The position numbers were made by a program, and so were the translations under genes. The notes below the pieces were generated by a model. It did no database searches. It was not told the origin of the DNA and saw only the letters and a list, made by a program, of their open reading frames with translations. A stretch of DNA of 54,631 nucleotides from Ignavibacterium sp. (GTDB taxonomy: Bacteria > Bacteroidota > Ignavibacteria > Ignavibacteriales > Ignavibacteriaceae): the NCBI GenBank assembly GCA_032027145.1, contig JAVSMP010000001.1, forward strand, positions 3,611,116-3,665,746, in the 5' to 3' direction. Below, piece by piece: positions 44,856 to 54,579 of this stretch (positions are counted from its first letter, which is position 1; the number at the start of each line of letters is the position of its first letter).

Positions 44856-47021
44856 CTACGGAACATTTAACTGAATCTCAACCAAATTATTTACAGAAAT
44901 GTCCTGCTGTTTATCCTGACTTACACTTCCGGATGTTGCTCTGAAGTTCAGGCTTTTTGGCAGAAGTTCTTTTGTTGTTTCTCCATTTGTATTCGTTAAA
45001 CCAATATCTCTCCACGCACCTGAATAATATTTTGTGCCTGCACCTGATAATGGCTGTCCATTTGCCTTTGTTACTTTGACTGTGCACAATACTGTTGAGA
45101 AAGTTACAGTACTGTTTGTGCTTATATCCTGCTGTTTGTCAAGCGAAACATACTCGTAAGTCATTCTAAAACTGTAGTTGATTGGTAGAAGCTCTTTGTG
45201 TGTAACTCCATTCTGAGTTGTTCCGAATGTTCGCCACGCACCTGCATAATATTGTACTGTTCCCTGGTCTATCAAAGTACCTGTGCTGTTATGCAATTCT
45301 ACTGCTGCATTCACTGTCTGGAAAACCACAGTTGGATTAACAGAAATATCCTGCTGTTTGTCCTGGTTTCCATATTCGTAAGTCATTCTAAAGCTGTAAT
45401 TGATTGGAAGAAGTTCTTTGTTTGCTACTCCGTTTTGTGTTGTTCCGAATGTTCTCCACGCACCTGCATAATATTGAACTGTTCCTTGATCTATTAAATT
45501 ACCTGAACTGTTACGCAGCTCTACCGAAGCATTAACTGTATGAAAAGTGTATGTGTTGTTATGTGCAGTAATGTTATGCACAGTCTGGTTTGCATACTCG
45601 TAGAACATTCTGATGCTTACTGTTGGTTTTGTTGTTGTTATTGTGAATGTTCCATCTCCATTGTTAACTGCATCTTTCCATTTGCTCTCATAGTACATTA
45701 CATTACTTGCAGGTATTTGGTTACCCAAACTGTTTTTTAAACTTACAACAAGATTTGGATTTGCTGGCGGCTCTGGCAGTCTGTCTAAAATATACTGTGC
45801 ATTCCAGTAAAGAAATTTCCAGCCTTCTATTGTTACAAAACGAGGGTCTGTGTTTAGTGAGTCTTTATAAACATTATCTACTAAATCCTGGAATTCTTTT
45901 ACCTGAACTCTGCAAGCAAGTGAGTCGCCATTTTGTAAGTTGGTTTTAGCTATTGTTAAAATGTTTTTTAGTTCGTTGGAGAAAGTTAAATCGCCGAGCC
46001 AGGTGTAGTTAAAAACGCTATCAACATAATTATTTAAGTTATCTAATAAATCGATAGTCGGTTTCAACGAATCTGGTTGAGCTGGTACGAACAATAAAAG
46101 AAATTGCTTTTTCGAGCGATATGTTAGTGAGTTTGTATCAGATATACTCAATTGTTTTAATAAATTAATAAAACTTGGTTCAATATACCTTTTAGATTCA
46201 AAACCATAATTCAATACTTCGAATGGATTAGGCAAATATTTCGCTCTCAGCGTGTCATTGTTTTCATTCTGTAATGCGAAGATACTTCTTTCTGGTTGAC
46301 CATCTTTATCTATTATACCCAATTCAAAAAAGTAGTCATATCTTTGTTCACCTAAATTGTTTTCAAAGTAAGTATCTAATAAAATCGTTCCCTCATTAGA
46401 AAAAATATTTAGATCATATGCAAGCATAATTACCTGTGAGGTTGTACTTGATGAAACAATTTTGTTCATTATTATTGATTTAACCTCTTCTTTATATCTG
46501 CTATCATTCCCATACCAAGCAAGCAAGTTAATGAATAACTCAGGGGAATCATTATATCCAGCAATAACAAAACTATAGTTATCGTAAATTCCAATTTCTG
46601 CAAGTGTTCGTATTGCAAGTAAGCGCGTTAAATAAGTTGCATGATTTGCTATGATTTTCATTTTTTCAACTGCCATATTATCCCCAAGTAACCCTCTAAA
46701 GAAAATATTTGTATATACTTTATACCAGTATGCAGAATTTTCACTTACCGATAAGGATGTATCGATCTCAGAGTTTAAATTATCTAATAGAAATTCTGCA
46801 TCTGATTGAATATAATATAAATACTTAACGGAAGCAGGATAAAGAAGATTTTGAGATTCAAGGTCAACAGTAACGATAATCTGTTTTATGCTATCAACAG
46901 AAAGATTACTCATCATATGTAAACTTCCAAGATCTATTTTGCCTCTCAACCACATATTTTGTCCATAGGAAATTGTTGAGATCAATGTTATTAATAATAT
47001 CATTTTAATTATAATTTTCAT
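44856..47021 (-). CDS. Secreted repeat protein, module gene B (copy 1)
   Basis: The ATG at 47019-47021, six bases after GGAG, is preferred over 47039 because it begins the signal peptide (MKIIIKMILLITLISTISYGQ). About 25-400 is helical and HEAT-like (TYLTRLLAIRTLAEIGIYDN). The rest is four beta-type repeats of about 75 residues with the core TVQYYAGAWRTFGTTQNG, KELLPINYSFRMTYEY and KQQDIS. No T9SS domain is present. The copy at 50557-52455 has one repeat fewer. It may be a cell-surface repeat protein. It lies 28 bp after gene A. Confidence 0.75.
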   Translation of the reverse strand: MKIIIKMILLITLISTISYGQNMWLRGKIDLGSLHMMSNLSVDSIKQIIVTVDLESQNLLYPASVKYLYYIQSDAEFLLDNLNSEIDTSLSVSENSAYWYKVYTNIFFRGLLGDNMAVEKMKIIANHATYLTRLLAIRTLAEIGIYDNYSFVIAGYNDSPELFINLLAWYGNDSRYKEEVKSIIMNKIVSSSTTSQVIMLAYDLNIFSNEGTILLDTYFENNLGEQRYDYFFELGIIDKDGQPERSIFALQNENNDTLRAKYLPNPFEVLNYGFESKRYIEPSFINLLKQLSISDTNSLTYRSKKQFLLLFVPAQPDSLKPTIDLLDNLNNYVDSVFNYTWLGDLTFSNELKNILTIAKTNLQNGDSLACRVQVKEFQDLVDNVYKDSLNTDPRFVTIEGWKFLYWNAQYILDRLPEPPANPNLVVSLKNSLGNQIPASNVMYYESKWKDAVNNGDGTFTITTTKPTVSIRMFYEYANQTVHNITAHNNTYTFHTVNASVELRNSSGNLIDQGTVQYYAGAWRTFGTTQNGVANKELLPINYSFRMTYEYGNQDKQQDISVNPTVVFQTVNAAVELHNSTGTLIDQGTVQYYAGAWRTFGTTQNGVTHKELLPINYSFRMTYEYVSLDKQQDISTNSTVTFSTVLCTVKVTKANGQPLSGAGTKYYSGAWRDIGLTNTNGETTKELLPKSLNFRATSGSVSQDKQQDISVNNLVEIQLNVP

Positions 47022-47049
47022 TTTTATCTCCGTTATCAAATTTTATTTG

Positions 47050-49401
47050 TTAAGGATTACACGGAACGAACTTACAGTCATAATAATATGGAGGACCATA
47101 CAAACCAATAATTCTAAGATCACACCACCAACTTTGTTTACTTGCCCAAAGTATAATTCTTTCTTTTATTTTCTCATATTCTAATGATGCAACTCTATCT
47201 GCTTCTATTTCAGCTTTAGAATGACCTCCGACATCGTATCCCATTAAATGCGACATATTATTAAAATAATATTCCAAGTCAAATTTTAAATTATCTCTAA
47301 TATCAAGTTCATTTTTAATTAATGCATCTTCAGGGCATTGATAAATTTCACTCTTTTCGATTTTTTTAGATTTCAACCTTCCAAATCCTCCCACACCATT
47401 CCAGAAAAATGGTAAGAGTCTTTTAATTTGCTCAACATGTACATTTTCGTGAGCGACAATGCCTGTCGAAAAATAATATTTGTATAAAGGTTTCATTCCT
47501 ATTCTTTCAGGTCCAATAATCCAGTAATTGAGCGTTATCATAACTTTGTTATAATCAGAACAATCCTTGATATGTTGAGTTAACAGTGTAGGATTCGACC
47601 CATCACCTAAATCAATGTAACCACATTGTTGCGGTTGGTTAGGACAGTGAGAAGAAAATAAAGGAACACGAAAATTTTCAAGACTAAAATTCCAGTAATG
47701 ATGGCCTGGGTCATTTTTATCAAGACAAACCGTCACTTTCATATCATCAAGCAAATTATATACAGGTGGTGCACCGATACTTGGCATAATATAGGTCTGG
47801 CCAAATATAACCGTGTCACAACCTGATGGTAACTCATAATTACATACAGCACCTGTATTTGCTGTGTGGGGAGTTCCTTGTTTATCTACCCATTGCCATG
47901 GATCGTTTTCACCTAAAACAGATATGGTCCCAACATTTTCAAAAATTGGTGGGCTATAATTATTACACACCACTATCTCCTCATCACACTCATCTTGTAT
48001 AACCACAACATCACCGTAACCTTCAATCTCCTGTCCCGGATTACCGATTGAAGCATCAGGAATAATTGTTTGGATATAATCATCAATTTCAACTGTAATG
48101 CTTTCTTTATATTCTGATTTTAGAATTTGATTAGTGATTGTTCTTGAGGCACTATTACCACCAACAGATGTATTTACTTTTATTCTTATTACAACACTAT
48201 CATAAGGTACTGATGCCGCTGTTATAACTTTAAATCCATTGCTTACTCCCTGTAAATTATCTGCTATATTGCCTGTGCTTGGATCAAGTAGAATTCCAAA
48301 TTCATTTCCACCTGTTATCTCAACATTAAACAACTGTTCTGCAGGAAAATCCAGAAGTTCATTATAAGCTGTCAACCATTTACAGTTTATTGTTGCTGTA
48401 TCTCCAGGCTCGTAAATCTGTTTATCCATCCCTACTATTATATAACCTCCTTCATCTGGCGGGTCTTCATTATATTTAACAGAAAAACTTACTTCTACGG
48501 GTGCAATATCAAAATCATTTGAAGAACATCTTATCGTTACTATACCAGGAGTTAAACTATCTGGCTGCAATCCATCAGCCTTATACTTAATTGAATAATT
48601 AGTAATTCCTACTCCATCTTCATCATAAAGATTTGTTATTGATGTTCCATATTGTTCAGGCTCTGCAACTGTTCCAGGATAATATAAATTTCCGTATTCC
48701 TGTCCCTGAACTATTGCAACATTGAATTTAATCCCTTCAGGATACGCACCACCATATTTATCTAATTGACAATTACCAGAACTTTCCTGAAAGTCTAATA
48801 CAAACTCTATCTCTCTGCTATGGTAATGTAGAAGTGTATCCTCTTCTGTTATGGAAGTTATGATGAAAGTTCGGATCTCTATTCTTGAATGATAATTAAT
48901 GGTTTCTTGTCCATCAAATACTGACATTATTATTTCTGTTCCTGCGGGGACATCCCTACTTATTCTCATTAAATACTTTGAATTATTGTGATATAAACCA
49001 TTTGGGTAATCCTGTACATAATTATACCAACCTGTTGCACCAAGATCTGAGCCAGTGACGCCACTTAAAGAACTGCCCATATATTGTATCGGCACATAAC
49101 TTCCAGTGGAGTTATCATAAAATCCTCCATATGTAAAATATGCATATTCATCTGACTGTTGAATTGTTAAATTGTAGCTTTTGTTTGGATCAAGTATATA
49201 TGTTCTTCGCTGTAATCCAGGACCATATCTGTTATCCTGAAAGTTGAACATCTGTTGATAGGGGTCGGGTGCGAAGTACATATTATTCCAGATTATCTGC
49301 CAGGGATTTAGTCTATCATAAGAACTAATCCATGGACCACAGGGTGTATATTGAGGTGCAGGATAGTAGTAAGGAAGATTTTTTTGCGGATTTATCTCCA
49401 C
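47050..49401 (-). CDS. Secreted Ig-like protein with HExxH motif, module gene A (copy 1)
   Basis: From a GTG at 49401 there are 783 residues, but the same frame runs upstream to 49500 and encodes a signal peptide (LLAFTFFVFIFSSHINAQ) with no start codon. The only good ATG (49551-49553, after GGAG at 49563-49566) is out of frame across a heptamer repeat. The mature protein has Ig/filamin-like domains (about 180-460) and near the C-terminus AHENVHVEQI (His651-Glu-Asn-Val-His655), a zinc-metallopeptidase-type HExxH, with EIEADRVASLEYE downstream. The gene may be phase-variable and currently off. No T9SS domain. Confidence 0.75.
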   Translation of the reverse strand: MEINPQKNLPYYYPAPQYTPCGPWISSYDRLNPWQIIWNNMYFAPDPYQQMFNFQDNRYGPGLQRRTYILDPNKSYNLTIQQSDEYAYFTYGGFYDNSTGSYVPIQYMGSSLSGVTGSDLGATGWYNYVQDYPNGLYHNNSKYLMRISRDVPAGTEIIMSVFDGQETINYHSRIEIRTFIITSITEEDTLLHYHSREIEFVLDFQESSGNCQLDKYGGAYPEGIKFNVAIVQGQEYGNLYYPGTVAEPEQYGTSITNLYDEDGVGITNYSIKYKADGLQPDSLTPGIVTIRCSSNDFDIAPVEVSFSVKYNEDPPDEGGYIIVGMDKQIYEPGDTATINCKWLTAYNELLDFPAEQLFNVEITGGNEFGILLDPSTGNIADNLQGVSNGFKVITAASVPYDSVVIRIKVNTSVGGNSASRTITNQILKSEYKESITVEIDDYIQTIIPDASIGNPGQEIEGYGDVVVIQDECDEEIVVCNNYSPPIFENVGTISVLGENDPWQWVDKQGTPHTANTGAVCNYELPSGCDTVIFGQTYIMPSIGAPPVYNLLDDMKVTVCLDKNDPGHHYWNFSLENFRVPLFSSHCPNQPQQCGYIDLGDGSNPTLLTQHIKDCSDYNKVMITLNYWIIGPERIGMKPLYKYYFSTGIVAHENVHVEQIKRLLPFFWNGVGGFGRLKSKKIEKSEIYQCPEDALIKNELDIRDNLKFDLEYYFNNMSHLMGYDVGGHSKAEIEADRVASLEYEKIKERIILWASKQSWWCDLRIIGLYGPPYYYDCKFVPCNP

Positions 49402-49466
49402 TTTTTCTTTGATTATTACTTGGGCGTTAATGTGAGACGAGAAAATAAAAACGAAAAACGTAAAAG

Positions 49467-49499
49467 CGAGAAGCGAGAAACGAGAAACGAGAAACGAAA
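49467..49499. repeat. Heptanucleotide tandem repeat (CGAGAAA), four units plus partial
   Basis: Units are at 49467-49473 (CGAGAAG), 49474-49480, 49481-49487 and 49488-49494 (CGAGAAA), then CGAAA. It lies in the signal-peptide coding region of gene A. Because 7 is not a multiple of 3, each unit gained or lost shifts the frame; all three frames of TTTCTCG are stop-free. Confidence 0.9.
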
Positions 49500-49562
49500 G
49501 CTATTGCTTTTTGTGTGCTTGTCAAGTGATTTTTTTTCTAAACTTTTTCCCATAAAGTTTTA

Positions 49563-49566
49563 CTCC
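49563..49566 (-). promoter_or_regulatory. Ribosome binding site before the out-of-frame ATG of gene A
   Basis: GGAG lies nine bases upstream of the ATG at 49551-49553. It supports that ATG as the true start even though it is out of frame with the mature protein in the present sequence. Confidence 0.45.
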
Positions 49567-49640
49567 ACTGGTTAAAGCTGATTGATCTTTTTTCTTTGGA
49601 ATTTTATCCGCAGTGCTTGGAGGTTTTTATTCCCGCTGAT

Positions 49641-49669
49641 AACCTAAAATTATTTTTCCCTTTTGTCAA
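49641..49669 (-). promoter_or_regulatory. Possible promoter for module A-B-C (copy 1)
   Basis: Minus-strand TTGACA (49664-49669) and TAGGTT (49641-49646) are spaced by 17 bp, about 90 bp before the ATG. The -35 match is perfect but the -10 match is poor. Confidence 0.3.
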
Positions 49670-49794
49670 TAGCTGTTGTTAATTATTTTAGTTGCGCGTA
49701 GTTAAGTGTTGACTTTCCTTGGTGGGCTTAGTGGTTAAATGTCGTTTTTTATACCAAAGGACAAAGGTTTTTACAAAGATTACCGGCTTTTAGT

Positions 49795-50421
49795 TTATCT
49801 CAACAACATCATCTTTTTTGTTGATATAAATGAACCAGCCTGCAAACGATAGATATAAACTCCGCTTGCAAGGTTTGATGCATCCCAGCTTACTTCATAA
49901 TATCCCGGCTCTTGTTTTTCGTTTACAAGTGTTGCTGCTTCACTGCCGAGTATGCCATAAACTTTTAAGCTAACATCTGAGAGGCTGGATACCTGATACC
50001 GGATTCTGGTTGTTGGATTAAATGGATTTGGATAGTTCTGCTCAAGCTTAAATTCTTTTGGACCTGTGTAGCTGAAGATAAAACTTTTCATCATCATCAG
50101 TCCGTTTGAATCTGATATCATAAAATCAATTGTATCTTTTTTATTGATTGGTGCGTTTCTGTTTACATCAAATGTAAAGATTGCATTTGCCTCCGCCTTT
50201 GCCTCAATCAATTCTATTGTCTCCATCTCTTTGCTGAAACTAAGTGCTGAAGATTTCCTGGTGAGAACGATGTTCACATTCGTTGCAGGACTTGTCTCCG
50301 AGATGTTTGAGACGGTTAGGGTTATTTCATTTCCTTTCGTTCCCGGTGGTATTTCGTAAATGGTTTGTGCGAATGAATAATATGTTATTGCCGATGCGAT
50401 AATTAAAATTTTTATTAGCAT
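49795..50421 (-). CDS. Short secreted T9SS protein, module gene C (copy 2)
   Basis: 208 residues, identical to the 44094-44720 protein except Asp for Glu before VSLKVYG. Same signal peptide, beta domain and NYPNPFNPTT T9SS domain. Near-identity at DNA level while the A and B genes differ widely suggests gene conversion or a strong selective need for the shared C protein. Confidence 0.85.
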   Translation of the reverse strand: MLIKILIIASAITYYSFAQTIYEIPPGTKGNEITLTVSNISETSPATNVNIVLTRKSSALSFSKEMETIELIEAKAEANAIFTFDVNRNAPINKKDTIDFMISDSNGLMMMKSFIFSYTGPKEFKLEQNYPNPFNPTTRIRYQVSSLSDVSLKVYGILGSEAATLVNEKQEPGYYEVSWDASNLASGVYIYRLQAGSFISTKKMMLLR

Positions 50422-50556
50422 TTTTTACCTCTGCATCTATATCGTCCCTGACGGGACTTTTATTCCTTTATTCTGTTCTGTTTCTATAAATATTTCACTC
50501 CTAACGGAGTTTATTATTTCTTTTTGCTTATTGCCTACTGATTACTGCCTACTGTT
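50422..50556. repeat. Duplicated spacer with small REP-like palindromes (copy 2)
   Basis: Same length and order of GTCCC-TGAC-GGGAC and ACTCC-TAAC-GGAGT palindromes as 44721-44855. Confidence 0.6.
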
Positions 50557-52455
50557 CTACGGAACATTTAACTGAATCTCAACCAAACTATTTAATCCAA
50601 TGTCCTGCTGTTTATCCTTATTTACATTTCCCGATGTTGCTCTGAAGTTCAGGCTTTTTGGCAGAAGTTCTTTTGTTGCTTCGCCGTTTGTATTCGTTAA
50701 ACCAATGTCTCTCCACGCACCTGAATAATATTTTGTGCCTGCACCTGATAATGGCTGTCCATTTGCTTTTGTTACTTTTAATGTACAAAGAACTGTTGAG
50801 AATGTTACTGTGCTGTTTGTGCTTATATCCTGCTGTTTGTCAAGTGGTACATACTCGTAAGTCATTCTAAAACTGTAATTGATTGGGAGAAGCTCTTTGT
50901 GTGCAACTCCATTTTGTGTTGTTCCGAATGTTCTCCACGCACCTGCATAATATTGAACTGTTCCTGCATCCATTAAATTGCCTGAACTGTTACGCAGCTC
51001 TACCGAAGCATTAACTGTATGAAAAGTGTATGTGTTGTTATGTGCAGTAATATTATGCACAGTCTGGTTTGCATACTCGTAGAACATTCTGATGCTTACT
51101 GTTGGTTTTGTTGTTATTACTGTAAATGTTCCATCTCCATTGTTAACTGCATCTTTCCAGCTCCCCTCATAATACTTTACATTACTTGCAGGTATTTGGT
51201 TTCCTAAACTATTTTTTAGGTTTACTAATAAGTTTGGGTTTGCTGGCGGTTCCGGCAGTCTGTCTAAAATGTACTGTGCATTCCAGTAAAGAAATTTCCA
51301 GCCTTCTATTGTTACAAAACGTGGGTCTGAGTTGAGTGAGTCCTTGTAAACATTATCCACTAAATCCTGGAATGCTTTTACCTGAACTCTGCACGCGAGT
51401 GAATCTCCGTTTTGCAAGTTTGTTTTGGCAGTTGTTAAAATGTTTTTTATTTCGTTGGAGAAAGATAAATCGCCGAGCCAATAATACATTATCGATTGAC
51501 TAACATACGAACTTGTAGTGTCTATTATTTCTTTAATTGATATGGTTGAATCTGGCTGAAAAGGGGTCCCTGGGCAAATATATTCTTCATACACTTTATT
51601 TAACCTCTTAAATTCAGAATAACTACCTTCATCATTCAACCAGGATATTACATAAACATAATTTGATGGTGTTCTATATTCAGTCAGTAATTTTTCATAT
51701 GCAATTTGTTTACAAATTGTATCTGTGTCGTTTACCAAAATATATTTTAGCAGATTAGCTACTGTTTCAAAATCTCCATAGTGGGTATATTTTCTAATGA
51801 TATTGAATTTGATTACATCATTATCTTCTTGATGATATCTGTTAATCATTAGTTGAGATAATTCAGCCATATAATAATCTTCAAGCCAACTCATAGCCTT
51901 ATATCTTACTTCCCAATATCTGTCAAGTTGAATGAATTCAAGTAGTCTATTTTTTGCCAGGAGAGAATAATTTGGAAAACTAAGTAAACGACTCCATAAT
52001 TGAATGCATAATTCCAAATTGCTTTTACTCATTGAATTATTTGCACAATAATCTAAATAATCAATTTTTGAAAAATCGCCTAAATCAAATAATTCATCAA
52101 TCAAATAAAGTTTTTTGTAAACTGTATCTATTCCTTGATAAGTTTTGATCTGAAGCGTATCAAAGAGTGCAAGGCTATAACTTAAAGTTTCTTGCGATTG
52201 CAATACTTTCATTGCTTCTAAATATGAAATCCTAGAATTAAGGCTTTGATTCCAGAAATTATCTCTTAGAATTGGTAAAGCTTCGGTTATATTATTATAA
52301 ATAATATCTATTGTTGCATTATCTACAACAGTCCAATCATCAGAATATAAATCATTGATAATTGAATCAATTTCAGTTTGGTTTAAATTTTGAGCCAATA
52401 TAATCCCAGTTAATTGAGTGATAATAAAAATTATCATTTGAATTTTATTTTTCAT
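50557..52455 (-). CDS. Secreted repeat protein, module gene B (copy 2)
   Basis: A 632-residue protein. The signal peptide is about 1-21 (ends ILAQ). About 25-330 is helical and HEAT-like (SRISYLEAMKVLQSQETL, EVRYKAMSWLEDYYMAEL) and much diverged from copy 1. The last 290 residues, starting near GDLSFSNEIKNILTTAKTNL, are close to identical to copy 1 and hold three of the roughly 75-residue beta repeats. So the two proteins have a variable N-terminal and a conserved C-terminal half. It starts 19 bp after the A-copy stop. Confidence 0.8.
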   Translation of the reverse strand: MKNKIQMIIFIITQLTGIILAQNLNQTEIDSIINDLYSDDWTVVDNATIDIIYNNITEALPILRDNFWNQSLNSRISYLEAMKVLQSQETLSYSLALFDTLQIKTYQGIDTVYKKLYLIDELFDLGDFSKIDYLDYCANNSMSKSNLELCIQLWSRLLSFPNYSLLAKNRLLEFIQLDRYWEVRYKAMSWLEDYYMAELSQLMINRYHQEDNDVIKFNIIRKYTHYGDFETVANLLKYILVNDTDTICKQIAYEKLLTEYRTPSNYVYVISWLNDEGSYSEFKRLNKVYEEYICPGTPFQPDSTISIKEIIDTTSSYVSQSIMYYWLGDLSFSNEIKNILTTAKTNLQNGDSLACRVQVKAFQDLVDNVYKDSLNSDPRFVTIEGWKFLYWNAQYILDRLPEPPANPNLLVNLKNSLGNQIPASNVKYYEGSWKDAVNNGDGTFTVITTKPTVSIRMFYEYANQTVHNITAHNNTYTFHTVNASVELRNSSGNLMDAGTVQYYAGAWRTFGTTQNGVAHKELLPINYSFRMTYEYVPLDKQQDISTNSTVTFSTVLCTLKVTKANGQPLSGAGTKYYSGAWRDIGLTNTNGEATKELLPKSLNFRATSGNVNKDKQQDIGLNSLVEIQLNVP

Positions 52456-52474
52456 ATTAAAGACCTTCTCAAAA

Positions 52475-54514
52475 TTATTTCGGTAAGCTTAATATTAATT
52501 TTTTAATCTCAGTTTTATATTTATCGATAACTTTTTTTGCTATCGCATTATGAGTATTTATTTCATTTTTCCTATAGTTTTCAATTTCTTTTGGTGTGCC
52601 ATCCTTTTTACCCCATACTTTAAATTGAAACTTTATACTTTCTTTTTCAAAATATGAGAACCTTTTTTCAAAATTACTTTTCATCTCATTTACGACATCA
52701 TTTAATTCACTATATTTGTTACACGTAACATCCAACTTTGAATAATCTAAATAATCAAAATCTTTATTCACAACGTTAAAAATCTCATTGACATAATTTC
52801 TCTTATGTTGAAACTCATGTTCCCACGCAAGTTCAATCGGATAAAAAGGTGAACTTGGGTTTTCATTTGTAAAATAGTCTAAGAATATATCAAGATCAGA
52901 ATATAATTGTAACAATGCACGTAAATTTTGTGGTACTTTGGTTTTTAATTCTGTGGTATTGTATAAAATTGTATATCCTTGATCAACAATCACATCTTCA
53001 CAAGCTGTTACAATGGCTCTAAGTGTCATTAAATCATTTTTAATTCCAAATTGTATCACATTAGCATTCTCATCGCAACAATTTTCGATTTCTATTGGTA
53101 AGAAAAGTTTTTTCTCGTTTTCACTCCATAGCATATAAGTAATACCAGATACATTGTTGCATTTATTTTTACCGTCCGTTCCATCTGGAAAGTCCATTAT
53201 TTCAATGTTCGGTTTTTTACCTGCATTGTTTTCAGTACACTTTGGCAATGTCGCACAAACATTCCCCACCACCACATTGGCATCTCCAGTAACTACGGAG
53301 TATAAATCACCCAGAAAACAATATTCGCCAATAACACCGCCATCAATAAAACTTTTAGCTTCTCTACGGTTATCACTTGCAGAAGATTTTTTTATCTGGT
53401 TTTCACTTTTTCTACTCTTAAAATTATTATTTAACAAACTACTTGATGACATTCCTTCAATAACTCCAACTCTTAACTTAACAGTTCCCTCAACTGCTCC
53501 TGTATCTGCAATAAAGTAAAAAGGCTGCAATGCTGCATCAACATAAACCCCGCTGTCTGTTGCAGTTTTTATCATTCCAAGAGCACAACCATCAAGCATC
53601 CCAATCTCAAAAGTCTGCTCAATAGGAAAATCACTTAAGCTGCCATCCGGGTTTTTCAGTTTTGGAATTATCTGGGCTGTATCTCCTGGTGCAATTGTTT
53701 CAGGGACAATGTTTACAACCAATAAGTTTGTAAAAGTCATTTCAATTGGTTCTATTGACGGGTCAGATGTGCTAACACGAATCTTAATCTCACTATCAGC
53801 CTGAATCTGATCATTAGTTCTTAAAATAATTTGGTCCAAACATCCGTAATTATGTGGCAGATCGTTTAATACTTGTCCAGAATCACTTGTTGTGTTATTT
53901 ACTAAATTACCAAAATCATACCCCATAATAATCTCAACACTGTATTTAGTAGTATCTGGTAGATTTAGAGAATAACCGAATTGTGGAGAAGCACATACGT
54001 CTAGTATAATTTCATTATTTCTTTTTAGATTATGATCATATGTATAGTCAAATAATGTAAAAACTGGATTTACAACAAATACATTAAAAGTATAAACTTC
54101 GTCAGAGTAATCTGTAACAATTATTTTTACAAATGCTGTATCCGTTGGTTTTGTCTCATTAAATTTTATATATGTACATTCACCATCAGGCTACAAAAAC
54201 AAATTATCAGTTGTAAGGAAGTATTCAGTACAATCAGAACAACTGCCTGTTTCAGAAGTTGGAGGAACATAACCTAAATATATCTGAACATAATCACTGC
54301 CTTCTACAACATTTATTGATTTTGTAACAGTTGGCAAAAAACAAAAGTTGTAAAAATCTTCACCATACCATACGACACTAGTATCACAAAACGCACGTAG
54401 ACACTGCATTTCACCAAAAGTCTGTTGATAATAGTAAGGATAATAAATATGATTGCAGTAATAAGAGTTAACCGGGTCATCAGAGATAACAATTGTTTGC
54501 GGATTTATCTCCAC
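52475..54514 (-). pseudogene. Secreted HExxH protein, module gene A (copy 2), with in-frame amber codon
   Basis: The frame begins at a GTG (54514) and, as in copy 1, continues upstream into a signal peptide (LLSFNVNAQ) and the heptamer repeat. An in-frame TAG at 54191-54193 ends a 107-residue product. The frame is then open for 572 more codons to 52475. The downstream part has Ig-like segments and WEHEFQHKRN, an HExxH motif at the same relative place as copy 1. The stop makes it a probable pseudogene, unless the amber codon is read through or is a sequence error. The C-terminal part differs much from copy 1. Confidence 0.65.
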
Positions 54515-54579
54515 TTTTTCTTTTATTAATACTTGTGCGTTAACGTTAAACGAAAGAAGAAAAGCGCAAAAAGTAAAAG

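Larger units (their letters stand above)
49502..49794. other. Spacer between module copies
   Basis: Contains the candidate promoter and start site of gene A copy 1. No other gene is seen. It is rich in T tracts. Confidence 0.4.

Noticed and set aside
49351-49575. Plus-strand ORF of 74 codons over the heptamer (Lys/Arg/Glu repeats)
   Set aside because: It is the reverse shadow of the signal-peptide region; no ribosome binding site, and its sequence is just the translated repeat.
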